Source of the DNA: Spirosoma endophyticum
Lineage (GTDB): Bacteria; Bacteroidota; Bacteroidia; Cytophagales; Spirosomataceae
DNA length: 64,000 nucleotides
NCBI RefSeq assembly: GCF_900112365.1
Contig: NZ_FOLQ01000002.1
Span: forward strand, 496,001-560,000
Direction of reading: 5' to 3'
This document shows positions 60,801 through 64,000 of the stretch, in pieces. The position numbers and the translations under genes are program-made. Below the pieces are notes generated by a model that ran no database searches, was not told where the DNA came from, and saw only the letters and a program-made list of their open reading frames with translations. Positions within the stretch are counted from its first letter, which is position 1. Every line of letters begins with the position of its first letter.

Positions 60801-61233
60801 CTACTCCAACGCCACCCTGACGGATGTGTTTACGGAAGAGCAATTGCAGGATACGCAAAAGTTGACTGCCAATCAGTTAAAAACAACGTATTTCGCCAGT
60901 ACGTCGTCTGGCAAACTAACCGAGATGACATTGCCGCTAGTCGCCCAGATTGCGCCTGTCTTTACCGCAACGGCCCTGGATTACGATCATGACGGCCGAA
61001 AAGATCTTTTGCTTTGTGGTAATACTGCGCAAACGCGTTTGCGATTTGGTCGCTCCGATGCGAACTATGGCGTATTATTGAAGGGCGACGGCAAAGGTAA
61101 CTTTTCGCCAGTGCCCCAGTCACAAGCCGGTTTTCAACTTACGGGCGATGTACGTAGTGTATTGACCGTTGGTAATACGTTGCTATTCGGTATTAACCAG
61201 CAGCCAGTTCGCGCTTATCAATTGGTAAAATGA
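57820..61233 (+). CDS. FG-GAP/VCBS-repeat and ASPIC/UnbV-domain lipoprotein (CRTAC1-like)
   Basis: A 1137-residue lipoprotein. I choose the GTG at 57820 (VKTIIRLLFFSSTAFLAGCS), which gives a clean lipobox LAGC; an earlier TTG start only adds a polar leader. Many calcium-binding FG-GAP loops follow, of the form D-x-N-x-D-G: GDLNNDGLEDIYFSGN, DVNGDGRLDLFV, DYDRDGDLDMFLLNH, DYDNDGWKDLYITNG and DLDNDGDLDLIVNN. An ASPIC/UnbV domain (GYQSSVSPRLHFGLGIDPVI and SLRIVWPTGKQQLLTNVKSD) sits near residues 590-640, then a second propeller with DVNGDGREDVYAGGSSGQSG. Such proteins often follow SusCD pairs and bind polysaccharide at the surface; the function here is inferred. Its stop codon touches the inverted repeat that follows. 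Confidence 0.9.
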   Translation: MKTIIRLLFFSSTAFLAGCSDSTSTDKSADAGGPPLFTSLTPEQTGVTFANNLTEGLNTNVLMYEYFYNGGGVAVGDLNNDGLEDIYFSGNMVPNQLYLNKGGMKFADVTAAAGVAGREGPWRTGVSMADVNGDGRLDLFVCYSGSLPPQKRIPQLFINDGADAQGVPHFSDQTVQWGLDRPGQTTQATFLDYDRDGDLDMFLLNHNPRLLPILDPGATAALMKQPNPEIGVRLLRNSGNHFDDVTENAGLNSSVLTYGLGVGVSDINGDGWPDLYISNDYGVPDYLYLNNHNGTFTDHLKTSIGHTSQFSMGNDVADVNNDARPDIMTLDMLPEDNRRQKLLMAPDNYDKFNLAVASGFHYQLMRNMLQLNEGVMHRAGSGEQGGNAERHTPGSVPIFSEVGQLAGVSNTDWSWSPLLADYDNDGWKDLYITNGYVRDYTNQDFLKYMTDYMRNRPTNFRREDVLELVHKIPSSNVMNYMFRNLGGSQAGTVSFSNAGPDWGLTQTSNSTGAAYADLDNDGDLDLIVNNTNQPAFIFQNETNKERKHHYLSIRLIGSGANTQGIGANVTIYRAGKQQYLEQEPTRGYQSSVSPRLHFGLGIDPVIDSLRIVWPTGKQQLLTNVKSDQLLMLNEKDTTSTYREPKSAPVLFREIKTPLAYTDPINKTNDFKRQSLLVNAQSFGGPCLAKADVNGDGREDVYAGGSSGQSGVLFIQQANGQFSRKEQSAFAADKLSNDTDAIFFDANADSFPDLYVVSGGYGDFQLDDARLQDRLYLNDGKGNFAKSSDALPVMNASKSCVRASDINGDGKLDLFVGGRVVPGRYPETPQSYLLINDGKGKFTDQTSRLAPTLSHIGMVTDAAWVDLNADKKPELVVVGEWMPVTVLGWNANQLTDQTKTYFDKESRGWWNKLLVDDFNGDGRPDLIVGNQGVNTQCRASDREPAELIYKDFDKNGKVDPILCFYIQGKSYPHATRDELLDQLGMLRHRFTNYDLYSNATLTDVFTEEQLQDTQKLTANQLKTTYFASTSSGKLTEMTLPLVAQIAPVFTATALDYDHDGRKDLLLCGNTAQTRLRFGRSDANYGVLLKGDGKGNFSPVPQSQAGFQLTGDVRSVLTVGNTLLFGINQQPVRAYQLVK

Positions 61234-61333
61234 TTTTATTAAACACAGAGGCACAGAGAACACAAAGGTCAAAATGACTTAAAATAAACAATTTGTAACT
61301 CTGTGTTCTCTGTGCCTCTGTGTTTAATAAAAT
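61233..61333. repeat. Perfect 32-bp inverted repeat of CACAGAG type
   Basis: Arms 61233-61264 and 61302-61333 are exact inverted copies; the outer end reads ATTTTATTAAACACAGAGGC and the loop is 37 bases with its own short palindrome. Related AACACAGAGGCACAGAG sequences are known from intergenic regions of many Bacteroidota. The first base overlaps the stop of the lipoprotein gene, and the second arm ends 6 bases before the McrC ATG. It may be a MITE-like element or a two-way terminator. Confidence 0.9.
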
Positions 61334-61339
61334 AAGGCT

Positions 61340-62620
61340 ATGACCTACTCCGTTTCTGAAAATGGCTTGATTGGCAACGCTCAGCAAACCCTTGAACCAA
61401 GGTCGGGTGAGGTGCTGGTACCGGATGCTGTTTTTCAGGCGCTACGTCGGTTTGCATTTGAGCATGAAGCCGCCGACGGACTTATGACATTCACCGTGCA
61501 AAAAGGTCGTGAATACATCCGGGTTCGCAACTACGTCGGTCTGCTGACGTTGTCGGATGGGACGCAATTCGAAATTTTGCCAAAGATTGCGGGCACTACA
61601 AATGCTCGCGCGCTGCTGCTCACGATGCTTCGGTACCTGCGCCACGGCCCATTTCGAACACTCACGTCGGCGCATACAACAGCTACGCATCTGCCCTTGT
61701 GGGAAGTTTTCATCACGGCCTTTCTGGACACGCTGGAGCCAGTAGTCCGGCAGGGTATTCAACGGGCTTACGTATCCATTGAACGTAATGAACGCTTCTG
61801 GAGAGGAAAATTTCAGGCAGTACGTCAGCAGCGGGAAAATGCGCAACACGCTGAGCGACTAGCGGTTATGTATGACGTACTGACCGCCGACGTACCCCCT
61901 AATCGTATTCTGAAAACATCCCTGGTGCTCTTAGATCGGCAAACATCAAGTCTGGTCAATAAACGTCGAATCCAACAGTTGTTAGGCGCTATGGACGACA
62001 TCCCGGTCACGGATTGCATGGCTGATGATATACGGGCTTTCCGACGGGCAAATCGACTGTTTACGCGCTACGAATCTGCCTTGCGTTGGGCTGAAGCTTT
62101 ATTTGGTAATCAGGGATATGGTGTCAAAGCGGGTCGAACGACGAGTCTGTCGCTGCTCTTTCCGATGGAACGGGTCTTTGAAGAATACGTAGCGCATGGT
62201 GTTCGACGGCACTGGCCCAATGCCGACGAACTGCAAATTCAGGAATCCTCCGCACATCTGGTCGATGAACACATTGGCACGCCTAAGTTCAAACTTCGGC
62301 CCGATATTGTCATCCGGCATACCAATCAGACATTCGTGCTTGATACAAAATGGAAACAGGTACATGGACAGGAATCAACTGCGAACGGCAACTATGGCAT
62401 CGAACAGGCCGACATGTATCAGCTTTACGCTTATGGCAAGAAATACGCGGCCACCGATTTATTTTTGATTTATCCGGCTAACGAAACCTTCCGCCAGCCG
62501 CTGGCTGTATTTGGTTACGATGCCACCACTCGTTTGCACGTAGTACCTTTTGATGTGGTCAATCCGCTGGCCAATGAAGTAGAAAAACTCGCTACCTACG
62601 CTTTGTCGTTTCGGCAATAG
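61340..62620 (+). CDS. McrC-family protein without McrB
   Basis: A 426-residue McrBC 5-methylcytosine restriction component of the McrC type. The N-terminal domain has IRVRNYVGLLTLSDGTQFEI followed by LPKIAG, and the middle is helical (HLPLWEVFITAFLDTLEPVV; NRRFW-type segment NERFWRGKFQAVRQQREN). The C-terminal nuclease of PD-(D/E)xK type shows D322 in LRPDIVIRH and D335-T-K337 in FVLDTKWK, so the active site looks intact. McrC is normally inactive without the GTPase McrB, which loads it on methylated DNA. No AAA+ GTPase is encoded on either side: upstream is a surface lipoprotein, downstream a gluconate permease. It may be a remnant, or work with a distant partner. Confidence 0.85.
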   Translation: MTYSVSENGLIGNAQQTLEPRSGEVLVPDAVFQALRRFAFEHEAADGLMTFTVQKGREYIRVRNYVGLLTLSDGTQFEILPKIAGTTNARALLLTMLRYLRHGPFRTLTSAHTTATHLPLWEVFITAFLDTLEPVVRQGIQRAYVSIERNERFWRGKFQAVRQQRENAQHAERLAVMYDVLTADVPPNRILKTSLVLLDRQTSSLVNKRRIQQLLGAMDDIPVTDCMADDIRAFRRANRLFTRYESALRWAEALFGNQGYGVKAGRTTSLSLLFPMERVFEEYVAHGVRRHWPNADELQIQESSAHLVDEHIGTPKFKLRPDIVIRHTNQTFVLDTKWKQVHGQESTANGNYGIEQADMYQLYAYGKKYAATDLFLIYPANETFRQPLAVFGYDATTRLHVVPFDVVNPLANEVEKLATYALSFRQ

Positions 62621-62662
62621 CCCGCTTTCTTACATTTTACACCGTAACCCGATCCTCCATTC

Positions 62663-63979
62663 ATGCCCCTTATTCTAACTTTAATTGGCATTCTGACGCT
62701 TGTTCTCTTAGTTGCCTGGGTACGTTTAGATACATTTATCTCCTTCGTTCTTGTCTCGCTTGGTATTGGTTTGGCATCGGGTATGGACGTAGTAGCCGCG
62801 GGTAAATCCATCCAGACGGGTATCGGCGGTACTCTCGGTGATCTGGTGCTGATTATTGGTTTTGGGGCTATGCTGGGGCGAATCGTGGCCGAAAGTGGAG
62901 CTGCCCGACGAATTACGAACGTACTGATTAGCTGGTTTGGCATTAAAAACATCCGTTGGGGGCTGGCCCTGGCGGGGTTTGTCATCGGGATACCGCTATT
63001 CTATAATGCCGCCTTCATCATTGTGGTTCCGCTTGTGTTTACCATCGCGGCTTCGTCGGGCTTGCCGCTCATGTCGGTGGCAGTTCCCATGCTGGCGGCT
63101 TTGTCGGTAGCGCACGGATACCTGCCTCCGCACCCGTCGCCTTCGGCCGTGGCAGGTCAGCTCAAGGCCGATATTGGGCAGACACTCATCTATGGAATCA
63201 TCGTTGCGATTCCAGCTATCATCGTCGCTGGTCCCCTCTTTGGCCGAACACTCCTGCATGTAAAAGCCACACCCAATCGGGCCTTATTCGATTTGCGGGA
63301 AGTGCCCGACACTAATCTGCCTGGTGCAGGCATCAGCTTTTTTGTGGCTATGCTACCTGTATTATTGCTGACGATCTTTGGCCCGCTAAAAAATGCACTG
63401 CCCGCCGATTCTCCCCTGAAAACCATTGTTACGTTACTGGCCGAACCCTATATCGGCATGTTGGTGTCAGTGTTAACGGCGATGTATGCGCTGGGCCTCC
63501 GGCAGGGGCAAACAATGAAGGCTATCACCAAGGACATGGAAGAAGCCGTTAAAGCCGTTGCGCCCATTCTGCTGGTTATTGCGGGCGCGGGTGCGCTGAA
63601 ACAGGTTTTCAGCGATAGCGGTACAAGTAAATACATCGGAAGTCTGCTGGCTAATGCGTCCATTCCGCCGTTAATTCTGGCCTGGGGCATTGCCGCTTTT
63701 ATTCGGGTATGCGTCGGGTCGGCAACGGTGGCCGGTTTAACGACGGTGGGGATTATTCTGCCGCTGGTTCAGTCGCAGGCCATAAAACCCGAATTGATGG
63801 TGCTGGCTATTGGCTCCGGGAGCCTGATGTTTTCGCACATCAACGACGGCGGATTCTGGCTCTTCAAAGAGTATTTTAATCTGACTATTCCGCAAACCAT
63901 CCGCACTTGGTCATTAATGGAAACGATTGTATCCGTCGTTGGGCTACTGGGCGTGCTGGCGCTGAATTTGGTGGTATGA
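62663..63979 (+). CDS. GntP-family gluconate/sugar-acid permease
   Basis: A 438-residue integral membrane protein of the gluconate:H+ symporter family, with about twelve helices. Typical segments are MPLILTLIGILTLVLLVAWV, SIQTGIGGTLGDLVLIIGFG, AMLGRIVAESGAARRITNVL, SVAHGYLPPHPSPSAVAGQL (the conserved PPHPxP loop), AVAPILLVIAGAGALKQVFS, RVCVGSATVAGLTTVGIILP and FSHINDGGFWLFKEYFNLTI. It imports gluconate or related hexonates and aldonates across the inner membrane. No kinase or dehydratase for the sugar acid is in the window. It closes the window; only 21 bases follow its stop. Confidence 0.93.
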   Translation: MPLILTLIGILTLVLLVAWVRLDTFISFVLVSLGIGLASGMDVVAAGKSIQTGIGGTLGDLVLIIGFGAMLGRIVAESGAARRITNVLISWFGIKNIRWGLALAGFVIGIPLFYNAAFIIVVPLVFTIAASSGLPLMSVAVPMLAALSVAHGYLPPHPSPSAVAGQLKADIGQTLIYGIIVAIPAIIVAGPLFGRTLLHVKATPNRALFDLREVPDTNLPGAGISFFVAMLPVLLLTIFGPLKNALPADSPLKTIVTLLAEPYIGMLVSVLTAMYALGLRQGQTMKAITKDMEEAVKAVAPILLVIAGAGALKQVFSDSGTSKYIGSLLANASIPPLILAWGIAAFIRVCVGSATVAGLTTVGIILPLVQSQAIKPELMVLAIGSGSLMFSHINDGGFWLFKEYFNLTIPQTIRTWSLMETIVSVVGLLGVLALNLVV

Positions 63980-64000
63980 GGTCTTTGGCCTTGAAAAAAC

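Noticed and set aside
1..64000. tRNA, rRNA, CRISPR array, prophage or transposase
   Set aside because: The gaps were read on both strands; none has a cloverleaf, repeat-spacer pattern or transposase gene. The inverted repeats lack direct flanking duplications that I can see.

Overview
The window reads as a chromosome segment of a Bacteroidota bacterium of the Cytophagales type, most like Spirosoma and its relatives. Supporting signs are two SusC-type TonB-dependent receptors (one with its SusD partner), an ECF sigma factor beside a SusC gene, FtsX-like permeases with no ATPase next to them, a two-component propeller kinase, and promoters of the form TAnnTTTG with an upstream TTG instead of sigma70 boxes. 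Base composition looks close to 50% GC. I see no rRNA, tRNA, CRISPR array, phage genes or transposase.

Layout. 1-1444 (minus): ECF sigma factor, a very small probable anti-sigma domain protein and the start of a SusC receptor, preceded by a pair of matching palindromes. 2013-20932: a carbohydrate region. It holds a propeller/helical-barrel secreted protein, an HpcH aldolase, a glycerophosphodiesterase, a purple-acid-phosphatase-like enzyme, two NagX/HGSNAT-like membrane proteins, an AlkX-like DNA glycosylase, a GH20 hexosaminidase lipoprotein, a ROK kinase, a FucP/NagP-type sugar porter, a XylR-like regulator, a GH67/GH20b-like hydrolase and a DegT aminotransferase. The GH20, ROK, porter, regulator and NagX-like genes together look like amino-sugar (GlcNAc-type) use. 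21225-29578: small membrane and unknown proteins, a secreted propeller, an SGNH hydrolase coupled to a giant PVC-type haem protein, and a membrane-tethered probable regulator. 29684-37976: two FtsX-like permeases, a CE15 glucuronoyl esterase-like protein, a HAD phosphatase and a PadR regulator overlapping the second permease.

38007-43822 (minus): an ArsR-SRPBCC-DUF4256 set with a readable promoter and duplicated operator, then a NarL-type response regulator with its propeller histidine kinase. The kinase gene is split by one in-frame amber codon. 43868-52330: galactose mutarotase, histone-deacetylase-like amidohydrolase, a second HpcH aldolase, ribosomal proteins L21 and L27, an Nfu iron-sulphur protein, a DUF5723 outer-membrane-type protein and RecG. 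52416-61233: a SusC/SusD pair with a near-consensus promoter, a terminator, and a large FG-GAP/ASPIC lipoprotein. 61340-63979: an McrC protein with no McrB beside it, and a GntP gluconate-type permease.

Many intergenic gaps hold inverted repeats of several families. Some look like terminators, others like small dispersed repeats; one supplies the last codons and stop of the sugar porter. The most notable points are the orphan McrC beside a perfect 32-bp inverted repeat, the amber-split sensor kinase, the minimal anti-sigma protein, the ArsR operator pair fitted to its promoter, and the apparent excess of the hexamer CTACGT/ACGTAG.
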